Of a stretch of DNA of 27,313 nt, positions 19,554-27,313 are shown one piece after another. How positions within the stretch are numbered: position 1 is the first letter of the stretch; every line of letters begins with the position of its first letter. The DNA is from Chara braunii (taxonomy: Eukaryota; Streptophyta; Charophyceae; Charales; Characeae): NCBI GenBank assembly GCA_003427395.1, contig BFEA01000835.1, positions 350,868 through 378,180 on the forward strand. Direction: 5' to 3'. Below the pieces are notes generated by a model, which was not told the origin of the DNA, searched no databases, and worked only from the letters and a program-made list of their open reading frames with translations. Made by a program: the position numbers and the translations under genes.

Positions 19554-19775
19554 ACGAGTCACTTTTTTCGATTTCATTCATCCCTGTCATCCTCTCGAAT
19601 CTCGTATCTCCACCTTCCACCAATGATTTTCAACTCGCTCTTTTCACTCTTCAGGGATCCTCTTCCTGACTCCATAACCCCGACAATTTCTTCGCCGCTT
19701 CAACCTCCTCCATCTTCTCCAACTAATTATGAATCCTCTCAACTTCTTCCATAAGATACTCGCATTTAGTTTTGC

Positions 19776-20760
19776 AATGGATTCATCACGGTGTTTAACT
19801 TCATTTCGTTGCAACTAAGCATGTACCAGTTAAAAAGATAATTGAAATTCGTTGAATGCTGAAAAATGTTTACCCAAAAACCTATTTCAAAAGAGTTCTC
19901 CAATGTGTTAAGTCCCCCCCTACTTTTATTCTTAATCACTCTCTACTCCCACATCATTCCGACTTCATAACCTTCTCAGTTTCTCAACTTCTATCCTCGG
20001 GCGTAATCGAACCTTCACCTTTACCAATTGTAATCAATCTCGTCCTTGCTACTAGAAGCTCCTTCAAAACTTTATTTATCTTAAATGTTCGATTTGTCAA
20101 CCTTTTCATCTCCTTTCCTGAATTTCATTATGAATCCATTGATGACATTGTTGCACCTCTCTCTGGTCCACTTAACCAAAATTTCCTCTCCTGCTTTGAT
20201 ATAAAGAATGACTATTATCACATCCCTATCCACCCTCTCCACATACCATATCTCGTTTTTCAATGGGACAACATCCAGTATCAATTCATAACTATTTGTT
20301 TTAGCATCTTCTCTGTCTGCTGGATATTCACCACCATCATGCAGAAAATCATGGAAGACTTACGACTTAGGCATGTTTTTGTCACTTCTTACATCGACGG
20401 CTCAGCACTTGCAAAACCCAATCTACCTCTATTAATTTGACAATCCTCAAACTACGTTGCCCTGCTTCACCATCTCGTTTTTTTTCTCAGTATCCATAAA
20501 TGCGTTTTTCTCCCATCCCAAAGGATTAACTTCTTAGGTTTTACAATCGACTCCCACCATAAAAGAATAAGAGTCCCTGATGGCAAAATGAAAAAAATAC
20601 TCAACTTAATTACATCAACACCTTCCAACCGAACTCTTACGAAACTCGCAGGAAAACTGGTAACGCTTTCAAGAGTCTTTTTACTCGCCTCTCTTTTCAT
20701 TTTCTCTCTCTATGATTCAATTTCTCCTAGCCAATTGGGACATGCTTGTTCAAATTTATA
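19776..20760 (+). pseudogene. DIRS-type reverse transcriptase
   Basis: One frame runs from about 19856 to 20760 with a single TGA (20438-20440); upstream, FCNGFI at about 19776 resembles the family's start. Diagnostic segments are SCFDIKNDYYHIPIHP (DIRS type: DLK.AYHHIPIHP), LVFQWDNIQYQFITICFSIF, SYIDGS at the catalytic box (family YIDD; here the second Asp reads Gly), FLPSQRINFLGFTIDS and RTLTKLAGKLVTLSRVF (RNase H-side connection, family LAKLIGKLVS). The loss of the second Asp should abolish polymerisation. Ty3/gypsy was considered, but the IPIHP, FLGF.ID and KLAGKL run fits DIRS better. Confidence 0.75.
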
Positions 20761-21660
20761 ATGATCTCATCGCTGACCTGCATTGGTGGCTAAGTTACCT
20801 TCCTCACCTACTGGGTCGTCTTTTGACCATCCGAAAAACAACATGCCCAATCTCAACCGACACAGCTGTTTTTCAAATCGGAGCTATCGTCACTCCCTCT
20901 CTTCTTATTCCCTTCACTCTAAATCAATGTCTACCTCAAAAATATTTTTAAACTTCCTGAACCTATAGGGAACTCTTTGCTATTTACGAAACTTTTCCTT
21001 CCTCAAAACTAATCACCCACACCTTCTCCTTTCACATCCATCATACTTTTCTCTGATAGTCAATCCGTCATAGTTTTTTTTTTCACCAGTCTCCGTTCAT
21101 CGGATTCTATCTTCAATTCATGGTTCCACAAAATCACTTCAATTTTTTGAAATCATGATATGCTTCTTACACCAGTCTGAATTCCAATATTTTTTAACTC
21201 TGTCGTTGATACATTGTCTAAAACACATGATAATACTGACTGGGGCATCACCACCCATGTTGGGCACGATATTTTTCAATCATAGACGCTCCAACCATGG
21301 ACCTTTTCGCATCGGACCATCATCACACCTCTCCTCTATCTTCAATCCATGGTTCCACAAAATCACTTCAATTCTTTTAAATCATGATATGCTTCTTATA
21401 CCGCTCTGAATTTCAATATTTTTTAACTTTGTCGTTGATACCTTGTCTAAAACACATGATAACACTGATTGGGGTATCATCACCCATGTTGGGCACGATA
21501 TTTTTCCAATCATAGATGCTCGAGCCATCGACCTTTTCGCATCGGACCATCATCACACCTCTCCTTTTTTCATCTCCGAAATCCGGTATTCTAAGTCCTC
21601 TTTGATCGATTCCCTTTCCATTGACCGGAACGATCTTCCATCTCAACCTTACATATGACT
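20712..21660 (+). pseudogene. DIRS-type RNase H and C-terminal DLFAS domain, with internal duplication
   Basis: DLHWWLSYLPHLLGR (20712 frame) corresponds to the start of the RNase H-like part. After frame changes, VVDTLSKTHDNTDWGI (family VADALSR....W.L) and AIDLFASDHHHTSPFFISEI (family IDLFASR.N...P.F.S) are visible at 21430-21600. A 229-bp tandem duplication (21111-21339 and 21340-21568) repeats the segment, with the second copy preserving the better frame. Confidence 0.65.
21111..21568. repeat. 229-bp tandem duplication
   Basis: Copy 1 begins CTTCAATTCATGGTTCCAC at 21111 and copy 2 begins CTTCAATCCATGGTTCCAC at 21340. Both end ATCATCACACCTCTCCT. The copies differ at scattered positions, and the left flank and the junction share TCTAT just before each start, consistent with microhomology-mediated duplication. 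Confidence 0.85.
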
Positions 21661-21914
21661 TTTCCCCCCTTCGTCCCTGCTCCACGAGGCTCTCTCTCGA
21701 ACAACTCTTTCTCCCGCCACCTACCTACTCATTTTTCCGCTATCTTCTAAAGTTAACTGGTTACCCTGCATCCTTTCACTCAATACCATCCAAAAATTTA
21801 TAATCCCGAAATCAGAATACTCATGTATTCCAAGTCCCACGGTTTCTTTTTCCTGTCCTAACCTCACAATAATAGGTCCTTCGGTCGTTCCGTTCTCAAC
21901 CTAGACCCTGATTC

Positions 21915-22823
21915 TCAACCATCATGGACCCAGTTATAACTCACTTGCATTCGCATCACTCTTCTCCTCCACTTCGCGTTTCCACCCACGTCGCATCCCG
22001 TATCCATGCCACATAATGTTTCCATAATGTTACACGTTCTCTGCCTCATCGTTTTTCCTAGACTCCAACCTTCCTCTATCCCTGCTCGCAACCCCCCAAT
22101 CCGGAAACTATGACCACTCTCGCCTTCATATACTCCCGCCTCCCCAAACCACTTCTCTATCCGCTTATTTGAAGCCCCACCATATAATGCATTTACTCCT
22201 CTTCCAATTCGAAATAAGTACCATTTTCTAACATCCACACCCACATTCTCATATGCCAAAATTAATTATGGAAGAATCCCTAAGAAAGTCTCTCCTTCAG
22301 TACTAGGCTCCCTCAACCTAATAAGAATTTTTCCTCCATGTTTATCTGTCTTTGTACATCAAAGACTTACTTCACGCCTTGCTATATCTATCTCTTTGTA
22401 TTGCAATCTCTCCCCACATCGCTGCCAACTCTCCCACAAGTACAAAAACATCGCAGCATCCCGATAAGTCTCCGCCTCTCGCACCTTTTTTAGAATTTTC
22501 ACCTTGTTTCGAATGTATCCAATAATTGTAGCTAATTTTTTCCACTCCAAGGGGCGTGCAGATTCCTTAATCACACTTGTGCTCATATTATACTCTCTAT
22601 ACGCCTTCCTAAACGATTTTACTCGACTACTCTGATAAGGATTTTCACCCTCCTCCCGTCCGAAGAGACAGAAACTCCCACTCAAACAATTTATCACCGC
22701 ATGCACAGTTGTAGGTGAAACCATGGGTTCTCCTTCGCCATCTGTTGTTTGACACCGACTCTCTATCTCCACTAACCACTGACCACTCAGGAACGCCAAA
22801 AAATCTAAATCGTTGGATGTCAT
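21915..22823 (-). pseudogene. Tyrosine recombinase of the DIRS-like element
   Basis: One minus-strand frame spans about 300 codons with stops at 22361-22359 and near 22290. The N-terminal helical core-binding part includes VSPTTVHAVINCLSG, RVKSFRKAYREYNMS and ARPLEWKKLATIIGYIRNKV. The catalytic part has RDAAMFLYLWESWQRCGERL (the first Arg in WQR..E), CTKTDKHGGK (the beta-strand Lys region), and GHSFRIGGLRAGIEEGWSL with the His-x-x-Arg pair. The last motif with Trp/His and the nucleophilic Tyr is not recognisable: the sequence there reads RQRTCNIMETLCGMD, so the Tyr is probably lost. It would have joined circular cDNA to the target. It is convergent with the reverse transcriptase. Confidence 0.75.
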
Positions 22824-23106
22824 GCAACTTCGTTCAACCCCATTTCTCTCAAGCTACTCATTCAACCCAAGAAAAAGCTTCCTCATTCTGTTCCCTTTCC
22901 TGGGCCAAATTCTTCAATCACACGGCTGCTCCACTCTAACTCGGCTTGGTAATTTCCTGCTATCTCTGGTGTCGCTCGCCTTTGACGTCAGCTCCTGTCA
23001 CTCATCCGCTCGTTTCACCACTCCCTGCAAGATGACAAGTCACTTGTGGGATGATGGAGGGATTTTGGGCGGTGGAGGAGGTGTGTAGGCCTGAGGCCCA
23101 ACTCTA

Positions 23107-23898
23107 TGACTCCCTTATGAGCGATTTGGCATCATCTTCGACTTGACCATTTACTATTTTTTCTGGAGTGGGCATGGGCAGCAATTCTCCTAGAGCAGGC
23201 CCTGTGGTTGGTTTCAACTCCCACGACCCTGGTTTTCATCTTTGCAGACCCACAGTTCCAACCGCGTGGGAGTTGCCTTTTCATCCTTAAATATCAGAAT
23301 CACGGTTGATTCTCTTCATCTACAGTTAGCTAGTTTTGTTTTTTCATCGATTATTCTATTTTTCAAGATCTACGGTGGGAGCATCTACTGAGCAATATCA
23401 TCGGCACCTGAGCAATATCATCGACACATCTCGAGGTACCATCGGGACTCACCCACTAGGAAGCAGTCCCTCGCAGGCCGGCCTCTGCTACTTCCAGGAG
23501 CAGTAAGAGCATAAGTAACTGGTCCTGCAGCAAGAGCACAAGTAACCGGCACATGACCCGTCGCAGCAGACTGTGTCAACTCATGTTGCACGCTCTCCGG
23601 ATTCCTGGAGCAGCAAGAGCATAAGTAACTGGTCCTGCAGCAAGAGCACAAGTAACTGGCGCATGACTCGTTGCAGCAGACTGTGTCAACTCATGCTGCA
23701 CGCTCCTCGGATTCCTCCCCCACTCTGCGCAATCGTGTAGGCAAACCTGCAAGTCATATCAAGACAGTCAGCCAGTCACTTCGTTCACTCTCTTTTTGGC
23801 AAAGAGGGCCCACCCGCACTCCATTTTCCTGCGGTGTGTGGGCCTGACTCTCTTCTGAGAGATCTGGTATCATCTTCGACTTGACCATTTACTATTTT
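23107..23898. repeat. 54-bp direct repeats, 738 bp apart
   Basis: Segments 23107-23160 and 23845-23898 match, identical over the last 30 bases (ATCATCTTCGACTTGACCAT and TTACTATTTT). The interval holds the 110-bp tandem repeat. The second copy is followed directly by MITE-like sequence. They could be short terminal repeats of a small element or a local duplication. Confidence 0.75.
23496..23715. repeat. 110-bp tandem repeat, two copies
   Basis: Copy 1 (23496-23605) and copy 2 (23606-23715) share AGAGCATAAGTAACTGGTCC and GCAGACTGTGTCAACTCATG with few differences. Each contains two internal versions of an AGCAAGAGCAYAAGTAAC motif. Minus-strand Cys/Ser-rich translation here is a by-product of the repeat. 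Confidence 0.85.
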
Positions 23899-24010
23899 GG
23901 GCCTCGCCACAGCACTCTTGAAACGGAGAAATATGTCAAGAGTTGTCAGGCGTTCTCAAGAGTTGGGTTTTCAAGAGTTTTCAGCCCCTCGCCACACAAC
24001 ACTCTCGAAA
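23899..24010. mobile_element. Fragment of the GGGCCTCGCCACA MITE family
   Basis: The sequence starts GGGCCTCGCCACAGCACTCT, as in the ends of the MITE at 1406-1800. A second same-orientation end-like block, CCCCTCGCCACACAACACTC, lies at about 23985. No opposing end or target duplication is clear, so it is probably a nested or rearranged fragment. Confidence 0.6.
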
Positions 24011-24445
24011 AGGCCATGCCTTTAGACACAGTATGAAAAACGACAGTCATACAACTTTTTTTTCTTTTTTTTTTTTCGTAGATCAATTTTGTTTTTTGGG
24101 AAAATTTTCGAAATGCCCCTGAAGTTTGCGTTTATTTGCGGCGTGCCCCGCTGACGACCAACTTACCTTGTCGCGCCCCTCTGACGACGAATGATGTTTC
24201 CATAAAACCCATGACGTCGTTTGGGCCTGAAACATGTTTCATATGCCCCTACCGGTACCAGTACCAAATTTTCAGTATGCCCTTACCAGATGGCCGTTGA
24301 GAACCAACACGAAAGTTTCCCATATGCCCTTATTGGTACCGTCCATCTTTCCAGCGAGCCCCTGTAGCCGTTGTTGACACTCGCAGTCTTTCCCCTGGCC
24401 CTGGGAGAGATGCTACTGGGGCATATCATAAATTTGGCGATGAGC

Positions 24446-24456
24446 ATGGACACACA

Positions 24457-24546
<90 letters not shown>

Positions 24547-24710
24547 CACGCACACATGCACGCACACACATGACACACATACACACACGCGCGTGCACAC
24601 ACACACACACACACACATACACACACACGCACACACACACACACATGCACGCACACACACGGCACACATACACACACGCGCGGACACACACACACACACA
24701 CATATACAGA
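24446..24710. repeat. (CA)n microsatellite with variant units
   Basis: Long CA tract with CATGCACGCACAC and ACACACGCGCG interruptions repeated about 100 bp apart. Long open frames of Cys/Val or His/Thr on both strands are microsatellite translations. Confidence 0.95.
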
Positions 24711-25015
24711 AGCGCGCGCGTGCATGGGGGATGATGCTAAGAAGACAACCATGGTGATGGTAAGGAGGTCGACAATCGAGGAGGAGAGGGAGGGGTGACG
24801 AGGAGAAAGTTGGAGGAGGGAGGAACGAGGGAAGAGGAGGGAAGAGGAGGAACGAGGGAAGAGGAATAGGGAGGACAAAGACTATGACGATGACGGATGA
24901 GGATAGAGGATGGAGGCTGGAGGAGAACAGAGGAGAGCCACGAGCATGGATGGAGGATGAGGGAGGAGGGCGATAAGCATGGATGGAGGAGGAGGGAGAA
25001 GGGCAATGAGCACGG
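24711..25015. repeat. GGA-rich minisatellite module, copy A
   Basis: Begins CGTGCATGGG, then CCATGGTGATGG, GGAGGTCGACAATCGAGGAG and a run of GGAGGATGAGGGAGG and ATGAGCATGGATGGAGGA units. The same module recurs at 26627-26885. Confidence 0.85.

Positions 25016-25088
<73 letters not shown>
25016..25088. repeat. (CA)n microsatellite
   Basis: About 34 CA dinucleotides directly follow the GGA-rich module. Confidence 0.95.
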
Positions 25089-25092
<4 letters not shown>

Positions 25093-25540
25093 CAGTTTTA
25101 TGTCTGTTGGTCTTTCTTCTGTTGTCTGTCCTCCCCCTGAATTTTTCTAAGTATGTTTTGTGTGCTCAACTGAGCACCCTTGAGTAGCGCCAAACAGTCG
25201 GTGGTTCCTCGTTTGGAGTGCCTACTGCACTCTTATGGGGGCCGCTCGGTTAGGGATGTCTGTGTTGCCTGTAGGTAATGACGGATGGTCGTCGGAGTGT
25301 CCCCCTGGCTCAGCGAGTGGTGGGAACCAACAGTCTGCGGGGTTGTATCGTGATGTGAGTAGGCCATGTGGTGTTTTGCTCCATGTTGGATGTGTAGACT
25401 GTCTTGTCTGCGCTCTGCCGCGGTCTTGCTGCCCATGCTGCTTGCTTTTCAGGTCGTCCTCGATGCTTTGCTGCCTTCCCGCCTACCCGCGGGTTATGCC
25501 TCCCGTGTCTTTTGCTCGTGTGCCTTGTGGTTTGGTAGCC
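25089..25540. other. Unassigned interior stretch
   Basis: A plus-strand open frame (25235-25762) covers this and the minisatellite but is Cys/Leu-rich with no domain, and its length follows from the repeat. No gene is supported. Confidence 0.45.
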
Positions 25541-25830
25541 TTGTGGCGGTGCCTCGTGCTTCGCTGCACGGTTGCTGAGCTGCTTGTCTGTGTGCTCTGT
25601 CGGCCTCCTGTGTCCTTTGCATGCATGCCTTGTAGTTTGGTTGCCTTGTTGGTGGTGCCTTGTGCTTCACTGCACGGTGGCCGAGGTGCTCGTTTGCTTG
25701 CCCTGTTGGCCTTCCGCGTCCTTTACTTGTTTGCGTGCTTTGTAGTGTCGTCGCCTTGCTGATGTTGCCTTGCGCTTCACCGCACGGTTGCCGAGCTGCT
25801 CATCCGCTTGCTCTGTCGTTCCTTGCAGTC
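25540..25830. repeat. 106-110-bp minisatellite, about three units
   Basis: Units share CTTCACTGCACGGTTGCCGA and TGCTCTGTCGGCC-like blocks; the GCACGG landmark falls at about 25566, 25672 and 25782. Units have diverged by substitutions. Confidence 0.75.
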
Positions 25831-26003
25831 GCCTTTGGTGATAAGCGGTTGGGCTGCCTCTACTGTGTTGCCTGGTGCTCCACATGGTTGTTGCCCGCTG
25901 CTATGTCCCGCTTGGGGACAATCTGCCTTCAACATGGGTCAAATGGTTCATGACCCAAACCATCAAATACGGGGATTCCGAAGATTGTCGAGGGTTCAGC
26001 CTC

Positions 26004-26043
26004 CTGATGAGTCGGTGCAACTCTGACGAAACAATCTTTCATC
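26004..26043 (+). ncRNA. Eroded hammerhead ribozyme-like motif
   Basis: CUGAUGA (26004-26010), stem II GUCGG (26011-26015) with CUGAC (26023-26027, one G-U pair) and GAAA (26028-26031) are intact. Stem III and the cleavage triplet are not: the sequence after GAAAC reads AAUCUUUCAUC. The upstream GGTTCAGCC block is shared with the copy at 962-999. Probably inactive. Confidence 0.5.
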
Positions 26044-26525
26044 ACCAGTTTTATTATTATTTTTATTTTTATTTTTTCAGTTTTTGCCTTGTTTATACTT
26101 GTATTTTTTTCGGGTGTTGTTTTTGCATTGTTGTCCTTTGTCTTGTTATTGTTTACCTCGCTGCCTTATGCTGTTTGCTTGCCCATCCGTCTACTCCATG
26201 CCTTTCGCCCAGTGTGCTATGTTGTTTTCTCTTGTTTGCCTGCCTTGTATGCTTGTTGTTGTCTGCCGTCCTATATCCCTCGTGCCTTCAAGCCTTTGTT
26301 CATTTTTTTGTTGCCTGCCCTGTCTGCTCCTTGTGTGTTGTTTGCCCTCTGTCCTCCCCCATGCCCTCCAGCCTATGTGTTCTCTTGTTGTTTGTGCCTG
26401 TGTTTCGTTGTTGTTCCTTCCTTGCCTTTGGACTCGACTCCACTCAGATGCGTATTCTCCTCCTGTGGTGTTGCGATGGTATGGTGCATGGTTTTTATTG
26501 TGCAGAGGTCTCCGCAATATGTGTT

Positions 26526-26527
<2 letters not shown>
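26044..26527. other. T- and pyrimidine-rich unassigned stretch
   Basis: ATTTTT-rich start, then CT/TG-rich sequence. Three overlapping plus-strand frames remain open here because the composition avoids stops; all are Cys/Leu/Phe-rich and run into the CA tract. No gene is supported. Confidence 0.5.
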
Positions 26528-26582
<55 letters not shown>

Positions 26583-26626
26583 ACACACACACACAACACA
26601 CACACACACACACACACACACATATG
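26528..26626. repeat. (CA)n microsatellite
   Basis: Long CA tract with rare interruptions, preceding the second GGA-rich module just as at 24446-24710. Confidence 0.95.
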
Positions 26627-26885
26627 CAGACGTGCGCACGTGCATGGGCAATGACGCCACGAAGACGGCCATGGTGATGGTTAGGAGGTCGACAATCGAG
26701 GAGGAGGAGAGGGAGGGGTGACGATGACGGACGAGGATAGGGGATGGAGGCTGGACGAGAAGAGAGGAGAGCGACGAGGACGGAGGAGGAGGAGGAGGGA
26801 GGAGGGCGATGAGCATTGATGGAGGAGGAGGGAGGAGGGCGATGAGCATTGATGGAGGAGGAGGGAGGAGGGCGATGAGCATGGA
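26627..26885. repeat. GGA-rich minisatellite module, copy B
   Basis: Same order of blocks as copy A (CGTGCATGGG, CCATGGTGATGG, GGAGGTCGACAATCGAGGAG), then three near-identical units of about 33 bp, GGCGATGAGCATTGATGGAG type. Together with the preceding CA tract this is a duplicated CA-plus-GGA cassette. Confidence 0.85.
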
Positions 26886-27204
26886 GGCACACACGCGCGC
26901 GGGCATGCTCCCCTTCACACGGTAGCCGTATGCAGTCCAACGCATAGACCACCAACACGGCGAACTCGAAGACTCACTGTTGCACCGTTTTTCTGTGTCG
27001 GCGCGTGAAATGCCTACCACTTCGAATTCGAATTCCTGCCGCCACTGCTGCAAGGGCATCACAGAAAGATGTGTGCCCCTCGCGAGGGCATTTCAAGGAT
27101 GGACCGACGAAATGCCACCAGCGGTCCAGTAAGGGCATATCAGAAAGTTACGTCCCTGTTACGCCCCATGCTGACAGGGGCCTGCGGAAAATTTCAGAGG
27201 CCCG

Positions 27205-27313
27205 AGGGGCACAACAGGTTAAGTCGGCCTTCACAGGGGCACGCCGCAAATAAACACAAACTTCGGGGGGAGGGGCACAACAGGTTAAGTCGGCCTTCAC
27301 AGGGGCACGCCGC
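27205..27313. repeat. 66-bp direct duplication at the window edge
   Basis: AGGGGCACAACAGGTTAAGT starts at 27205 and again at 27271, continuing through AGTCGGCCTTCACAGGGGCA to the last base. The second copy is cut by the window end. It repeats the terminal inverted repeat of the 24115 element, so the element may be followed by a tandem end or the assembly may have looped here. Confidence 0.85.

Larger units (their letters stand above)
18290..22960. mobile_element. Decayed DIRS-like (tyrosine-recombinase) retroelement
   Basis: The region is AT-rich and holds gag-like, reverse transcriptase/RNase H and DLFAS-type segments on the plus strand, and a tyrosine recombinase on the minus strand facing them. 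Recombinase in place of a DDE integrase is the defining trait of the DIRS order. An inverted recombinase gene is, as I recall, described for the Volvox element kangaroo. No long terminal repeats were seen; split direct or inverted termini were not identified, so both limits are approximate. All coding parts carry stops or frameshifts. Confidence 0.75.
24115..27270. mobile_element. ~3.15-kb unit with ~65-bp imperfect terminal inverted repeats
   Basis: The left end (24115-24180: CCCCTGAAGTTTGCGTTTAT, TTGCGGCGTGCCCC, then CGACCAACTTACCTTG) matches the reverse complement of 27205-27266 at about 80 percent by eye. Inside each end, an AGGGCATATCAGAAA-like motif recurs in opposite orientations: left near 24240, 24275 and 24325 as its complement, right near 27055, 27085 and 27125. 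Such subterminal repeats are typical of transposase-binding regions in DNA transposons. The interior has no transposase, only microsatellites, GGA-rich repeats, a minisatellite and an eroded hammerhead. No target duplication can be tested at the right because the window ends. Confidence 0.6.

Noticed and set aside
19776-21660. Ty3/gypsy retrotransposon
   Set aside because: The IPIHP, KLAGKL and DLFAS segments, plus a tyrosine recombinase beside it instead of a DDE integrase, fit the DIRS order better.
24283-25089. Long Cys/Val-rich minus-strand open frame and His/Thr-rich plus-strand frames
   Set aside because: They are translations of CA/GT microsatellites, open in all phases because the repeat contains no stop codon.
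25235-26721. Several overlapping Cys/Leu-rich plus-strand open frames
   Set aside because: They overlap in different phases, follow a minisatellite and pyrimidine-rich DNA, and show no domain or conserved motif.

Overview
The window looks like nuclear DNA from a green plant-lineage organism. It is probably a charophyte alga such as Chara, which is an inference from the style of the elements and not a database match. It contains no intact host gene that I can defend. It is dense, layered transposable-element territory: a plant-type LINE, a PIF/Harbinger transposase, a DIRS-like tyrosine-recombinase retroelement, a SINE, MITEs, hammerhead-ribozyme-like repeats, microsatellites, a 418-base assembly gap (14396-14813) and a short nuclear insertion of mitochondrial DNA.

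Layout. 1-890: unassigned sequence, then CT and CA microsatellites with local duplications. 891-2419: a repeat family, called R1 here, with a ~107-bp inverted repeat carrying a hammerhead ribozyme core. R1 is interrupted by a tRNA-derived SINE (1210-2090, exact 12-bp target duplication), which is itself interrupted by a 395-bp MITE (1406-1800). 2420-10328: a near full-length 7.9-kb LINE. It has ORF1 with a CCHC knuckle, ORF2 with endonuclease, reverse transcriptase and zf-RVT-like segments, and a 44-base poly(A). A 540-bp AT-rich MITE sits in the ORF1 tail. The LINE lies between R1 units, and R1 resumes at 10329-10650 as a second hairpin. 11091-11567: a 5'-truncated 3' end of a related LINE.

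12739-14188: a broken HARBI1-like (PIF/Harbinger) transposase. 14218-14935: simple repeats around the gap. 15181-16088 (minus strand): an unknown pseudogene with six in-frame stops and no visible frameshift. 16089-16440: mitochondrial DNA, with an rpl2 piece joined to an oppositely oriented ccmF piece. 17310-17890: a ~100-bp tandem array. 18290-22960: an AT-rich, decayed DIRS-like element with gag-like and RT/RNase H segments on plus and a tyrosine recombinase on minus, facing each other. 23107-24010: direct and tandem repeats and a MITE fragment. 24115-27270: a ~3.15-kb unit bounded by ~65-bp imperfect terminal inverted repeats. It is filled with CA tracts, GGA-rich minisatellites and another, eroded hammerhead motif.

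The elements do not form a pathway; the window is a record of nested insertions. One order is firm: R1, then SINE, then MITE. Another is LINE into R1, then the 540-bp MITE into the LINE. Many inactivating changes are in-frame stops of a kind that methyl-cytosine deamination could produce (CGA to TGA, CAG to TAG). That would fit long-silenced heterochromatin, but the ancestral codons are inferred.
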